From positions 72,141 to 136,140 of the forward strand of contig JBCBKP010000005.1 of assembly GCA_038521625.1 (NCBI GenBank): a stretch of DNA of 64,000 bases. Reading direction: 5' to 3'. Positions 46,110 to 54,368 of this stretch are shown piece by piece. Origin of the DNA: JBCBKP01 sp038521625. Lineage in GTDB: Bacteria > Planctomycetota > Phycisphaerae > Phycisphaerales > UBA1924. Under the pieces are notes generated by a model. It saw only the letters and a list, made by a program, of their open reading frames with translations, ran no database searches and was not told the origin of the DNA. A program made the translations under genes and the position numbers. Positions within the stretch are counted from its first letter, which is position 1, and every line of letters begins with the position of its first letter.

Positions 46110-47654
46110 ATGCGGCGGATGGAATCGGGTACATCGAGAGCGCGGGACGTGACCGAGACGGCGACAGGACCGATACCGACGCGTGGGCCCGGGCCCGGGT
46201 CGCCGGTGAAGCTGCTGCTCGTTGAGGACGACGAGACGCAGCGCGACATCCTCGAGTTCCGGCTTCGGCGGGAGGGATTCCTGGTCACGATCGCTGCCGA
46301 CGGCGCGTCGACCGAATCGGCCCTCGCGGATTCTTCGTTCGATGTCTTGATCCTCGATCTGCAGCTCCCCGATCGGAGCGGGAGCGAGGTGCTGCGTCGG
46401 GCGAAATTGTCCGCGGGCGACGCGGCGATCATCGTCCACACGGGGCGTGCCACGCTCCAGACGGCCCGCGAGGCCGTGAACCTCGACGCGTTCGCGTACA
46501 TCGAGAAATCCGAGGACCCGGCCGCGATCATCAGCGCCTCGCACCGCGCCGCGAGGCGGACGTTCCAGAGGCGGCTCGCGGCATCGGAAGATCGCCTGCG
46601 TGAGCTGATCCGGCAGCTCCCGGATCTGATCATCGAGCTCGACGGTGACGGCCGGCTCGTCAGCAGCAACGACCGGCAGCGGTCGCGGGCGCTCGTGGCG
46701 GCGTTCGGTCCGCAGCGCGACGCGGCGACGATCGCCTCCGCTTGCATCGAGAGCGGCGAGACCGCGACGTTCGAGCTCGAGTACGGCGGCGCCATCTGGC
46801 AGTGCCGGGTCTCGCGGGTCCCGGCGGACGCGGGGCAGAGTTCGGCGCTGTTGGTGGCGCGGGATGTCTCGCGCGAGCGCGAGAACGAGCGTCGGCTGCT
46901 CGAGCAGGAGCGCCATCTGCAGCAGGCCAAGAAGCTCGAGACCGCGAGCCGCATCGCGGCCGGCGTCGCGCACGACATGGACAACCTGATGTTCGCGATC
47001 GAGGGGAGCCTGGAGACGGCCGAGGCGTTGATGCCGCCGAAGGGACGGCACGTCGAGGCGTGCGCCCACCTCCGCCTGGGCATTCAGCAGGCGCGCGCGA
47101 TCGCCGCGCGGCTCAAGACAGCGACCGAGCCGCCGTCGCTGGATCTCGTGCCGACGGACGTCGACACGCTCGTCCGCGCGCAGCTCGCGCTACTGCGGAA
47201 TTCGATGCCCGACGGCATCGAGCTCGGTTTCGAGAGCGCGTTCGGGAGGCGGGAGGCGATGGTGCTCGGCAGCGCCGCGGATCTCGCGCAGGCGATCACG
47301 AATCTGGTCGTCAACGCGCGGGACGCCACGCCCGAGGGATCGATCCGGCTGGCCCTGACGCCCTACGACGGCGACGGGACCGACCGTCTCGCGTTGACGA
47401 TCGCGGACGACGGCGCCGGCATGACCGATGAGGTCCTCGATCGCGCGTTCGAGCCATACTTCACGACCAAGGTCCGCGGTCAGGGCACCGGGCTCGGCCT
47501 GGCGATCGTGCGCACGATCGTGACCTCCCACGGCGGCGAGATCGCGGCGCGGAGCGAGCCGGGTGTGGGGACCGAGTTCCGGATCCTGCTGCCGCGGTAT
47601 CGCGCGCCGGGCCGAGCGACCAGAACTCAGACGACGGAGAACGAGAGCCCATGA
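46110..47654 (+). CDS. Histidine kinase with N-terminal receiver domain
   Basis: 514 residues, cytoplasmic (no membrane helix). A receiver domain (about 33-145) has the acidic pair VEDDE, phospho-acceptor Asp83 in LILDLQLPD, Thr in VHTGR and Lys in IEKS. A PAS-like domain (about 155-255, LIRQLPDLIIELDGDGRLV) is followed by HisKA with His288 in AAGVAHDMDNLMF. The HATPase has NLVVNARDATPEG (N box), ADDGAGMTDE (G1) and GTGLGLAIV (G2). The order REC-PAS-HK means it is controlled by an upstream kinase. The start is uncertain: ATG at 46110 (weak AGG upstream) or 46098. Its TGA overlaps the ATG of the MscS channel gene. Confidence 0.88.
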   Translation: MRRMESGTSRARDVTETATGPIPTRGPGPGSPVKLLLVEDDETQRDILEFRLRREGFLVTIAADGASTESALADSSFDVLILDLQLPDRSGSEVLRRAKLSAGDAAIIVHTGRATLQTAREAVNLDAFAYIEKSEDPAAIISASHRAARRTFQRRLAASEDRLRELIRQLPDLIIELDGDGRLVSSNDRQRSRALVAAFGPQRDAATIASACIESGETATFELEYGGAIWQCRVSRVPADAGQSSALLVARDVSRERENERRLLEQERHLQQAKKLETASRIAAGVAHDMDNLMFAIEGSLETAEALMPPKGRHVEACAHLRLGIQQARAIAARLKTATEPPSLDLVPTDVDTLVRAQLALLRNSMPDGIELGFESAFGRREAMVLGSAADLAQAITNLVVNARDATPEGSIRLALTPYDGDGTDRLALTIADDGAGMTDEVLDRAFEPYFTTKVRGQGTGLGLAIVRTIVTSHGGEIAARSEPGVGTEFRILLPRYRAPGRATRTQTTENESP

Positions 47655-49510
47655 GCGTGTTCGCGCGGCCGATCGCCGCCCTCCTGCTGCTGATCCTCCC
47701 GGGCTTCTCGCTGGCTGCCCAGCCCGACGCGACCGGTGCGGAGACGCCCGAGACGACCGAGACGGCGGTCCCGCAGGTGCCGATCGAGCTCGCGTCGCCG
47801 CGGGCGACGATGCGCACGTTCGTGGAGTCGATGGTCGCGTACGGCGCATCGGACGAGAACGATTCGGACGCGCTCGATCGGGCGCTCTCGGCGATCGACT
47901 TCGGCACGCTCGACGACCGGACGCGCCAGGCCGAGGACGCGGCGCGGCTGATCAACGTCCTCAATAAGATCGGTCGGGTCGAGTCGATCGAGCTGCCGAT
48001 CGAGGGCCCGGAGGACGGATCGTTCGTCTACTTCCCGAGGCCGGCGAATCGAGCGCACGGCGCACTTGTGCGCCTGACCGAGACGACACAGCGGATCGTG
48101 CTGTCGCGCGACGAGCGCGGGGTGTGGCGCATCAGCCGCGCGACGGTCGAGGGCCTGACGCAGCTCGTCCGAGACTTCGAGGAAGTCACCGAGGTCGCGA
48201 CGAACGCGGCGGTCGTCCTCCCGCTCGCCGACCGCATCGCACGATCGATGCCCGAGGATCTGAAGCGCGTCGTCGCGTTCGGCATCGAGATCTGGCAGGT
48301 GATCGGCATCGTGCTGATCGTGTTCGTCGGCTTCCTGCTCGATCTGCTCGTGCGGACGCTGGTGCGGGGGGCCTGGACGCAGTTCGAGCGCAGCCGGGGG
48401 ATCGCGCCCGACGCCGACACGCTCAAGGTCTCGGCGCGTCCGTTCGGCCTGCTCGCAGCCGCGGGGTTCTGGCTGGTGATGCTTCGGTTCGTCGGTCTGC
48501 CGAGCACGGCGTACGAGGTCCTGCTCGCGGCGGCCCGGATCGTGCTGATGGGCGCGACGGTGTGGTCGAGCTACCGGGTTGTCGATTTCCTGGGTGAGTT
48601 CCTCGCCGCCCGGGCGCGCCAGACCGAGACCAAGCTCGACGACCTGCTGATCCCGCTGCTCCGCAAGACGCTCAAGGTCGTCGTCACGGCGTTCGGCCTG
48701 ATCTACGTCGCGGCGGCGCTCGATATCGAGATCCTCCCGCTCCTGACAGGGCTGGGCATCGGCGGTCTGGCGCTCGGCCTGGCGGCGAAGGACTCGATCG
48801 AGAACTTCTTCGGATCGGTCGCGGTGATCCTCGATTCGCCGTTCGAGGTGGGCGACTGGGTCGTCGTCGGGGACACCGAGGGCACGGTCGAGAACATCGG
48901 GCTCCGGTCGACTCGGGTGCGGACGTTCTACAACTCGCTGGTCTCGGTGCCGAACGCGACCCTGGTGCGGGCGACGGTCGACAACTACGGCCGGCGTCGG
49001 TACCGGCGGTTCAAGACGATGCTCAACATCACCTACGACACGCCACCGGCGAAGATCGAGGCGTTCTGCGAGGGCATCCGAGAGATCATCCGCCTGCACC
49101 CGTACACCCGCAAGGACTCGTACCACGTCTGGCTGAACCGGTTCGGGGCGCACTCGCTGGACATCCTGGTCTACATGTTCCACGAGACGCCCGACTGGGC
49201 GACCGAGCTCCGCGAGCGCCAGCGGTTCATGCTCGACGTCATCCGCCTCGCCGATCGGCTCGGCGTCGAGTTCGCGTTCCCGACCCAGCGGGTCGAGCTC
49301 ACGAACATCGACGAGGCGGCGCCGGGTTCGCCGCTCGGGAAGCCCTCGTCCGGCGCCGAGCGCGACGCGCAGGCCGCGGGGATCGAAGCGGCGCGAGACC
49401 TGACCGAGAACCAGCCCTGGAACGAGATCAGGCCCGGGCCCGTCGGCTTCAGCGCCCGCGGGGCGCGCGAGGACCGGCACGGCGAGCTGGACGACGGCGA
49501 CGAGTCCTGA
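47651..49510 (+). CDS. Mechanosensitive ion channel (MscS family) with large N-terminal periplasmic domain
   Basis: 619 residues. A signal peptide is at about 1-23 (IAALLLLILPGFSLAAQ). A periplasmic domain of about 190 residues follows, then membrane helices (about 217-240, 265-290, 295-315, 345-390). The pore helix GIGGLALGLAAKDSIENFFG is the MscS TM3 signature, and FEVGDWVVVGDTEGTVENIG opens the beta domain. YNSLVSVPNATLV is typical of the beta domain. The C-terminus is charged. It releases solutes during osmotic downshock. The ATG overlaps the stop of the histidine kinase gene by four bases (ATGA), so the two proteins are made together. Confidence 0.93.
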   Translation: MSVFARPIAALLLLILPGFSLAAQPDATGAETPETTETAVPQVPIELASPRATMRTFVESMVAYGASDENDSDALDRALSAIDFGTLDDRTRQAEDAARLINVLNKIGRVESIELPIEGPEDGSFVYFPRPANRAHGALVRLTETTQRIVLSRDERGVWRISRATVEGLTQLVRDFEEVTEVATNAAVVLPLADRIARSMPEDLKRVVAFGIEIWQVIGIVLIVFVGFLLDLLVRTLVRGAWTQFERSRGIAPDADTLKVSARPFGLLAAAGFWLVMLRFVGLPSTAYEVLLAAARIVLMGATVWSSYRVVDFLGEFLAARARQTETKLDDLLIPLLRKTLKVVVTAFGLIYVAAALDIEILPLLTGLGIGGLALGLAAKDSIENFFGSVAVILDSPFEVGDWVVVGDTEGTVENIGLRSTRVRTFYNSLVSVPNATLVRATVDNYGRRRYRRFKTMLNITYDTPPAKIEAFCEGIREIIRLHPYTRKDSYHVWLNRFGAHSLDILVYMFHETPDWATELRERQRFMLDVIRLADRLGVEFAFPTQRVELTNIDEAAPGSPLGKPSSGAERDAQAAGIEAARDLTENQPWNEIRPGPVGFSARGAREDRHGELDDGDES

Positions 49511-49528
49511 GCAGACGGGACCAGAGTG

Positions 49529-49909
49529 TCAGCCGGCCGCGGCGGCGCCGAGCCAATCGATCAGATCGAAGAGATCCCGCGCGCCGTCGGCGTTGAAGTC
49601 GGCCTCGCGGAAACCGCCGAGCATCGCGCGGATAAAGGCCTCGGCGTCGCGGGCGTCCACGACGCCGTCGTGGCCCTTGTCGACCAGGACGCGGGCGCTC
49701 GTGGCGTCGCCGTGGGCGGTCTGGAAGACGACGTCGAACGATTCACGCTCGAGCGGGACGAGGGAACGACGGTCTGTATCCCCGACGTGCGACAGGCTGC
49801 CCCACTGGACGTTGCCGTTGATCTGCGCCGAGGCCGCGCCGGCGGGAACGACCGAGACCGCGAAGACCGCGCGCACGAGCCCGGAACGAGCACTCATGAA
49901 ACCGTTCAA
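49529..49909 (-). CDS. Small secreted protein with dockerin-like EF-hand pair
   Basis: 126 residues from a TTG at 49909 (122 from the ATG at 49897). The TTG follows GGAGG at 7 bases; the ATG has no good site. A signal peptide spans about residues 6-28 (VRAVFAVSVVPAGAASAQ). A short beta region (VQWGSLSHVGDTD; FDVVFQTAHGD) is followed by two calcium-loop-like repeats, DKGHDGVVDARDAEAFIRAM and DFNADGARDLFDLIDWL. The second is a good DxNxDG type I dockerin loop. The protein probably binds calcium and anchors a partner on the cell surface. It is convergent with the MscS gene and has no operon partner. Confidence 0.65.
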   Translation of the reverse strand: MNGFMSARSGLVRAVFAVSVVPAGAASAQINGNVQWGSLSHVGDTDRRSLVPLERESFDVVFQTAHGDATSARVLVDKGHDGVVDARDAEAFIRAMLGGFREADFNADGARDLFDLIDWLGAAAAG

Positions 49910-50016
49910 CTCCCGACCTCCAAACCGATTGCCGCCGTGAAAGCGGCTGCCTGTGGGCGGATTGTCGCAGAGCGGCCCGCGGCGTTAAGCCGAATCGCAG
50001 GCGCGTTCTCGGACCG

Positions 50017-50946
50017 CTAGGCCGGGGCCTGGAACATGGCCTCGACGAAGACCTCGGGGTCGAACGGCTGCACGTCGTCCGGCGTCTCGCCGACTCCGAC
50101 GAGCTTGACCGGGATGTCGGTCGCCTCACGGATCGCGACGACGATGCCGCCGCGTGCCGTCCCGTCGAGCTTGCTCAGGAAGATCCCGGTGACGCCCGCC
50201 GAGCTCGAGAACTCGCGGGCTTGGTGCAGGGCGTTCTGCCCGCTGGTCGCGTCGAGCACGAGCAGCACCTCGTGCGGGGCGTCTTCGATCTGCTTGCCGG
50301 ACACCGAGACGATCTTCGAGAGCTGCCGCATCAGCGGCTCCTGGGTCTGCAGCCGGCCGGCGGTGTCGAGGATGACAACGTCGACGCCCCGCGCCTTCCC
50401 GGCGGCGCAGGCGTCGAAGGCGACCGCCGCGGGGTCGCCGCCCTGCTGGCCCTTGACGACCTCGACGCCGAGCCGCTCGGCCCAGACCTCGAGCTGGCGC
50501 ACGGCGCCCGCCCTGAACGTATCGCAGGCGCCGAGCAGAACTGTCCGCCCTTCCTCGCGCAAGCGGCGGCAGATCTTGGCGATGCTCGTCGTCTTTCCGG
50601 CACCGTTCACGCCGGTCACGACGATCACGGTCGGGCCGCTCTGCGCGAAACGCAGCTCGCGGTCGGCCGGCGGCCACATGGCCTTCAGCTCGCGCTTGAG
50701 GTACTCGAGCGCGTCCTCTCCCCGGGAGAGCTTGCCGGCCTTGTAGTCGGCCCTGATCCCCTCGACCAGCGTCCTTGTCGTCGCGACGCCGACGTCCGCC
50801 TCGATCAGGCGCCGCTCGATCTCGCCGATGAGCTCATCGTCGAGCCATTTGCCTCGGAGCAGCGAGACGAGACCGCCGCCGAGCGCCTCGCGCGTCTTGG
50901 CGAGCCCGCCGGCGACTTTCTTCGCGATCGAACGGAAGAGCCCCAC
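50017..50946 (-). CDS. ftsY: Signal recognition particle receptor FtsY
   Basis: 309 residues: an NG-domain FtsY without the long acidic A domain of E. coli. The N domain is about 1-95. The G domain shows G1 TGVNGAGKTTSIAKI, the DTFRAGAVRQL block, DTAGRLQTQEPLM (G3), LSKLDGTARGG (G4) and GVGETPDDVQPFD (G5). It docks SRP-ribosome complexes at the membrane. The GTG start at 50946 lies 10 bases after the nusB stop, so ribH, nusB and ftsY form an operon. Confidence 0.95.
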   Translation of the reverse strand: MGLFRSIAKKVAGGLAKTREALGGGLVSLLRGKWLDDELIGEIERRLIEADVGVATTRTLVEGIRADYKAGKLSRGEDALEYLKRELKAMWPPADRELRFAQSGPTVIVVTGVNGAGKTTSIAKICRRLREEGRTVLLGACDTFRAGAVRQLEVWAERLGVEVVKGQQGGDPAAVAFDACAAGKARGVDVVILDTAGRLQTQEPLMRQLSKIVSVSGKQIEDAPHEVLLVLDATSGQNALHQAREFSSSAGVTGIFLSKLDGTARGGIVVAIREATDIPVKLVGVGETPDDVQPFDPEVFVEAMFQAPA

Positions 50947-50956
50947 GACGCGTCCC

Positions 50957-51418
50957 TCAGCCCGCGGGTCCGGCCGCGAGGGCGTCGGCGACCTTCTCGA
51001 GCACGCCGTTCACGAAGGCCGGGGACTTCTCGGTGCTGAACGCCTTGGCGAGCTCGACGGCCTCGTTGAGCACGACCGCCCTGGGTGGCTCGCCGGCGCG
51101 CAGCTCCGCGTACGCGAGCCGCAGGATGGCCCGGTCGATCGCGGGGCGGCGATGCGCCGGCCAGTCCGGGGCGAGGCCGCCCACGATCGCGTCCGCCTCT
51201 CCGGCCGCTTCGATCGCCGACCGCGCGAGCGCGAGCGCCTTCGACTTCTCGCCCGCAGAGAAGGCGGTCTCTTCACCGAAGAGCTCGAACTCGCCCTCCT
51301 CCTCGAAGGCGGACGGCTCGATCTCGGACGCCTGCTCGGGGACGGAGTCCTCGCCCGCGACATCGAGCTGATAGGTCAGCACGAGGGCGAGGCGTCGGAT
51401 CTCGCTCGGCATCGCCAT
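50957..51418 (-). CDS. nusB: Transcription antitermination protein NusB
   Basis: 153 residues, all helical. RRLALVLTYQLDVAGE resembles the family's R..A.Q.LY..D block. AIDRAILRLAYAELRAGEPP, VVLNEAVELAKAFSTEKSP and FVNGVLEKVADAL match the conserved C-terminal half (E-L-A-K-x-F and F-V-N-G-V-L). A long Glu-rich insert sits at about 25-50. It joins NusE and boxA RNA in rRNA antitermination. The start is the ATG at 51418 (an ATG at 51412 is the alternative), one base after the ribH stop. Confidence 0.92.
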   Translation of the reverse strand: MAMPSEIRRLALVLTYQLDVAGEDSVPEQASEIEPSAFEEEGEFELFGEETAFSAGEKSKALALARSAIEAAGEADAIVGGLAPDWPAHRRPAIDRAILRLAYAELRAGEPPRAVVLNEAVELAKAFSTEKSPAFVNGVLEKVADALAAGPAG

Positions 51419-51419
51419 C

Positions 51420-51938
51420 TCAGCCTGCTCCGTCCGCGGTCTTGTCGTTCGCCACGCGGTCGAGCGAGAATTCGACGCGTTCGCTGTCGGAGTGGATCGC
51501 GCGCAGCGCCGCGTACGTGTCGAGAGCCGCGCGCATCGCCTCCTCGCCCTTGTTGCCCTGGGCCCCGCCGGCTCGCTCGCGCGCCTGCGACTCGTCGTTG
51601 ACCGTGAGCACGCCGAACGCGATCGGCACGCCGGTCTCGGCGGAGACCGACGCGATCGTGTGGGCCACGGCCGAGGAGATGTAGCGGTCGTGCTCGGTCT
51701 CGCCTCGGACGACGCAACCGAGCGCCACGACGGCGCCGAACCGGGCGGAGCGGGCCGCCTCGGCCGCGATCGTCGGCAGCTCGAACGTCCCCGGGGCGTC
51801 GATCAGCGAGAGATGTTTTTCTTGCCCGCCGGCCTGCGAATACGCGCGGATCGCGGCGGCGCGGAGGCTCGACGTGACCGCGTCGTTGTAGCGGCTCGTG
51901 ACGACGCACACCGCCGGGATGTCTGCTCGGTCGCTCAT
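51420..51938 (-). CDS. ribH: 6,7-dimethyl-8-ribityllumazine synthase
   Basis: 172 residues. RibH condenses the pyrimidine and dihydroxybutanone phosphate to give lumazine, the riboflavin precursor. Family motifs: VVTSRYNDAVTSSL, the GTFELPTIAAEAA substrate loop, VVALGCVVRGETEHDRYISS (GCVIRGxTxHF-like, with D-R in place of the usual F-D order), and VPIAFGVLTVNDESQARERAG (in two parts). The C-terminal GNKGEEAMRAALD is the usual NKGxEAA end. It leads the ribH-nusB-ftsY operon, a common ribH-nusB pairing. Confidence 0.94.
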   Translation of the reverse strand: MSDRADIPAVCVVTSRYNDAVTSSLRAAAIRAYSQAGGQEKHLSLIDAPGTFELPTIAAEAARSARFGAVVALGCVVRGETEHDRYISSAVAHTIASVSAETGVPIAFGVLTVNDESQARERAGGAQGNKGEEAMRAALDTYAALRAIHSDSERVEFSLDRVANDKTADGAG

Positions 51939-51950
51939 CGGGGGGCGAGT

Positions 51951-53330
51951 CTAGGTCGCCCGCGCCCCCGCGCCGCTTGCCGGCTCGGCCTCGGGCGCCG
52001 GGCGGGGCGCCGCCGGCTTCTCGGCGGCGGCCGCGGCCGCCCTGTCCTTGGAGGCCACCTGCTCCTCGAGGGCCTTCATCCGGGCGATCTTGGTCGCGTA
52101 GACCATCAGGAACGACGCCGCCACCATCGTGAGCGTGTAGACAACGCGATCTCCGCTCGAGGCGATCAGCACGCCGAGGCCCGCGAATCCGATCCCGATG
52201 CCGTAGAGGACGAACACCGCGCCCTTGACGCCCAGTGCCCGCTTGAGCATGTGATGGAGGTGGTCCGAGTCCGGGTCGCTCATCCGTTTGCCCGAGAGCT
52301 TGCGCCGAACGATCGCGAGCACGGTGTCGATGATCGGGATGGCGTAGACGATCAGCCCGGCGAGCACCAGATCGGTCCGCCCGGTGTCGCCCAGCATCAG
52401 GATGATCACGATCGTGACGAAGCCCAGCAGCATCGAGCCGGTGTCGCCCAGAAAGATGTTGGCCGGGTTGAAGTTGTGCGGGAGGAAGCCGAGGCAGGCG
52501 CCGAGGACCGCGAGGCAAAGGATGACGCGCGCGGCGTCGCGGTCGCCGCTCGCGTCTGGGTCGAAGATCATCATCAGCGAGATCGCCAGCAGGCCGACCG
52601 TGGCGATGCCGGTCACGCCCGAGAGCAGCCCGTCCAGGCCGTCGATCAGGTTGCTGGCGTTGCAGGCCCCGAGGACGAAGACCGCGATGATCGCCGTGCC
52701 CGCCCAGTAGATCAGGTCGATCGGGATCTGGTCCTGCCCGAAGATCGTGGCGGGCAGCTGGATCGTCCAGGTGAGCTCGGGATTGTCGAGCAGCGCGCCG
52801 AGTGTCGGTGCGAGGACGCCGCCCGCGACGCGGACGCCGACATCGTCGAGCGCGAGCGCGGCGGCCGCGAAGAGCTGGCCGGCCAGCTTCAGCCGCGGGC
52901 TGATGCTCGCGACGTCGTCGAACAGGCCGATCAGCATGATCACCGTCAGGCCCAGCACGACCGAGGGCGGCACGACGAACGGGCGCAGCGTCTGCGGGTT
53001 CTCGGCGGCGCCCTCGTGGAACCGGATCAGCAGCTCGAGCTCGGGCCCGAAGTAGCTCAGCACGATGCCCGCCATGATCCCGCACCAGACGGCGACCCCC
53101 CCGAGGTAGGCGATCGGGCGGCGGTGCACCTTCCGCGCGTCCGGGCGGTCCACGACGCCGTTGGCGACCGCGAGCCGGCGCATCAGCGGGGTCGTCACCA
53201 GCGTCACGAAGAACGCGGCGAGCATGACGCCGGCGTAGCCGTTGAAGATCGAGATCCAGGTCTCGGGGCGTGCGGCTTCCGAGGCGATCTCGCCCGCCTC
53301 AACCCCCGCTTGTGCCGCCAGCACGCCCAT
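51951..53330 (-). CDS. Glycosyl-1-phosphate transferase (WecA/TagO-like, MraY family)
   Basis: 459 residues with about 11 membrane helices. The family motifs are DRPDARKVHRRPIAYLGG (about 60-77), LIGLFDDVASISPRLKL (catalytic Asp pair DD), NASNLIDGLDGLLSGV (NxxNxxDGxDGLA type), PHNFNPANIFLGDTGSMLLG and, in the last loop, SDHLHHMLKR (HxHH-like). It moves a sugar phosphate, probably GlcNAc-1-P, onto undecaprenyl phosphate at the inner face of the membrane, starting polysaccharide assembly. The tail (about 430-459) is Ala/Pro/Glu-rich. Its start is 3 bases from the epimerase stop. Confidence 0.92.
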   Translation of the reverse strand: MGVLAAQAGVEAGEIASEAARPETWISIFNGYAGVMLAAFFVTLVTTPLMRRLAVANGVVDRPDARKVHRRPIAYLGGVAVWCGIMAGIVLSYFGPELELLIRFHEGAAENPQTLRPFVVPPSVVLGLTVIMLIGLFDDVASISPRLKLAGQLFAAAALALDDVGVRVAGGVLAPTLGALLDNPELTWTIQLPATIFGQDQIPIDLIYWAGTAIIAVFVLGACNASNLIDGLDGLLSGVTGIATVGLLAISLMMIFDPDASGDRDAARVILCLAVLGACLGFLPHNFNPANIFLGDTGSMLLGFVTIVIILMLGDTGRTDLVLAGLIVYAIPIIDTVLAIVRRKLSGKRMSDPDSDHLHHMLKRALGVKGAVFVLYGIGIGFAGLGVLIASSGDRVVYTLTMVAASFLMVYATKIARMKALEEQVASKDRAAAAAAEKPAAPRPAPEAEPASGAGARAT

Positions 53331-53333
53331 CGG

Positions 53334-54368
53334 TCACCCCGCGGATCCTTCGCGCGCCGAGCCGGCGACGTCGCCGATCTCCTCGGCCAGGTCCGCAATC
53401 GTGCGTGAGAGGTCGAACTTGGGCTCGAAGCCGATCGCCTCCCGGATCCGGGAGAGGTCCGGTCTGCGGTGCTTGAGGTCCTCGAACCCGCTCGGGTAGA
53501 CGTCCCCGTAGGGCACCAGCCGGATGGGGGAGCTCGACCCGGTGACCTCGACCACGCGCTCGGCGAGTTCCCGGATCGTGATCGGCCTGTCGGAGCCGAC
53601 GTTGAAGACGCGTCCGTGGCACGCCTCGCAGGCGAGTAGGCGGCGGAGGGCCTCGGCGACATCGCGCACGTCGCAGAAGCAGCGCGTCTGCGTCCCGTCG
53701 CCGTGAACCGTCAGCGGTTCACCGCGGAGCGCCGACTCGACGAACCTGGGCAGGACCATGCCGTAGGACCCGACCTGCCCGGGGCCGACCGTGTTGAAGA
53801 GCCGGACGACGACCGCCCGGGATCCCGACGCCTCGGCGTGCCCGAGCACGAGGTACTCGTCGATCGCCTTCGCGTAGGCGTATGACCAGCGCCTGACGGT
53901 CGTGGGCCCGTAGACGACATCGTCCTCCTCGCTGAAGACGCGGCGCGTCGGCTTGCCGTACACCTCGCTGCTCGAGGTCAGCAGGAGGCTCGGGCTGCGG
54001 CCGTCGCGCCCGAGGCGGGGCAGGAACCGCAGGAACGACGCGGTCTGCTCGATGTTGGTCTCGATCGCCCGGACGGGCTCGCGCATCACGAGATCGACGC
54101 CGACGGCGGCGGCGAGGTGGTAGACCTCGTCGAACGGGGCGAGCGATTCGAGCCGCTCGAGCGACGCGCACAGATCGGAGCGGTGGAACGTCAGACGCCC
54201 TGTTGCCAGGAATGGCTCGAGGTTGCTGGCCCGTCCGGTCGAGAGGTCGTCGACGGCGACGACCTCGTCGCCGCGATCGAGCAGCCCGGCGATCAGGTGG
54301 CGTGCGACGAAGCCGGCGCCCCCTGTCACGAGGATCCGTGCCGCGGGCCCGCCCGCCCTGGGACTCAC
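53334..54368 (-). CDS. NAD-dependent sugar epimerase/dehydratase (extended SDR)
   Basis: 344 residues. The Rossmann motif is LVTGGAGFVARHLIAG. VDDLSTGRASNLEPF is the typical second strand region. LLTSSSEVYG (Ser), and YAYAKAIDE (Tyr, Lys) complete the catalytic set. RRPDLSRIREAIGFEPK ends it. It resembles UDP-glucuronate decarboxylase or dTDP-glucose dehydratase-type enzymes, and the exact sugar is undecided. The GTG at 54368 overlaps the TGA of the Wzc-like gene (GTGA) with GGAG upstream, so translation is coupled. Earlier in-frame codons are an out-of-frame reading of the Wzc-like gene. The context is sugar supply for the adjacent polysaccharide. Confidence 0.92.
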   Translation of the reverse strand: MSPRAGGPAARILVTGGAGFVARHLIAGLLDRGDEVVAVDDLSTGRASNLEPFLATGRLTFHRSDLCASLERLESLAPFDEVYHLAAAVGVDLVMREPVRAIETNIEQTASFLRFLPRLGRDGRSPSLLLTSSSEVYGKPTRRVFSEEDDVVYGPTTVRRWSYAYAKAIDEYLVLGHAEASGSRAVVVRLFNTVGPGQVGSYGMVLPRFVESALRGEPLTVHGDGTQTRCFCDVRDVAEALRRLLACEACHGRVFNVGSDRPITIRELAERVVEVTGSSSPIRLVPYGDVYPSGFEDLKHRRPDLSRIREAIGFEPKFDLSRTIADLAEEIGDVAGSAREGSAG

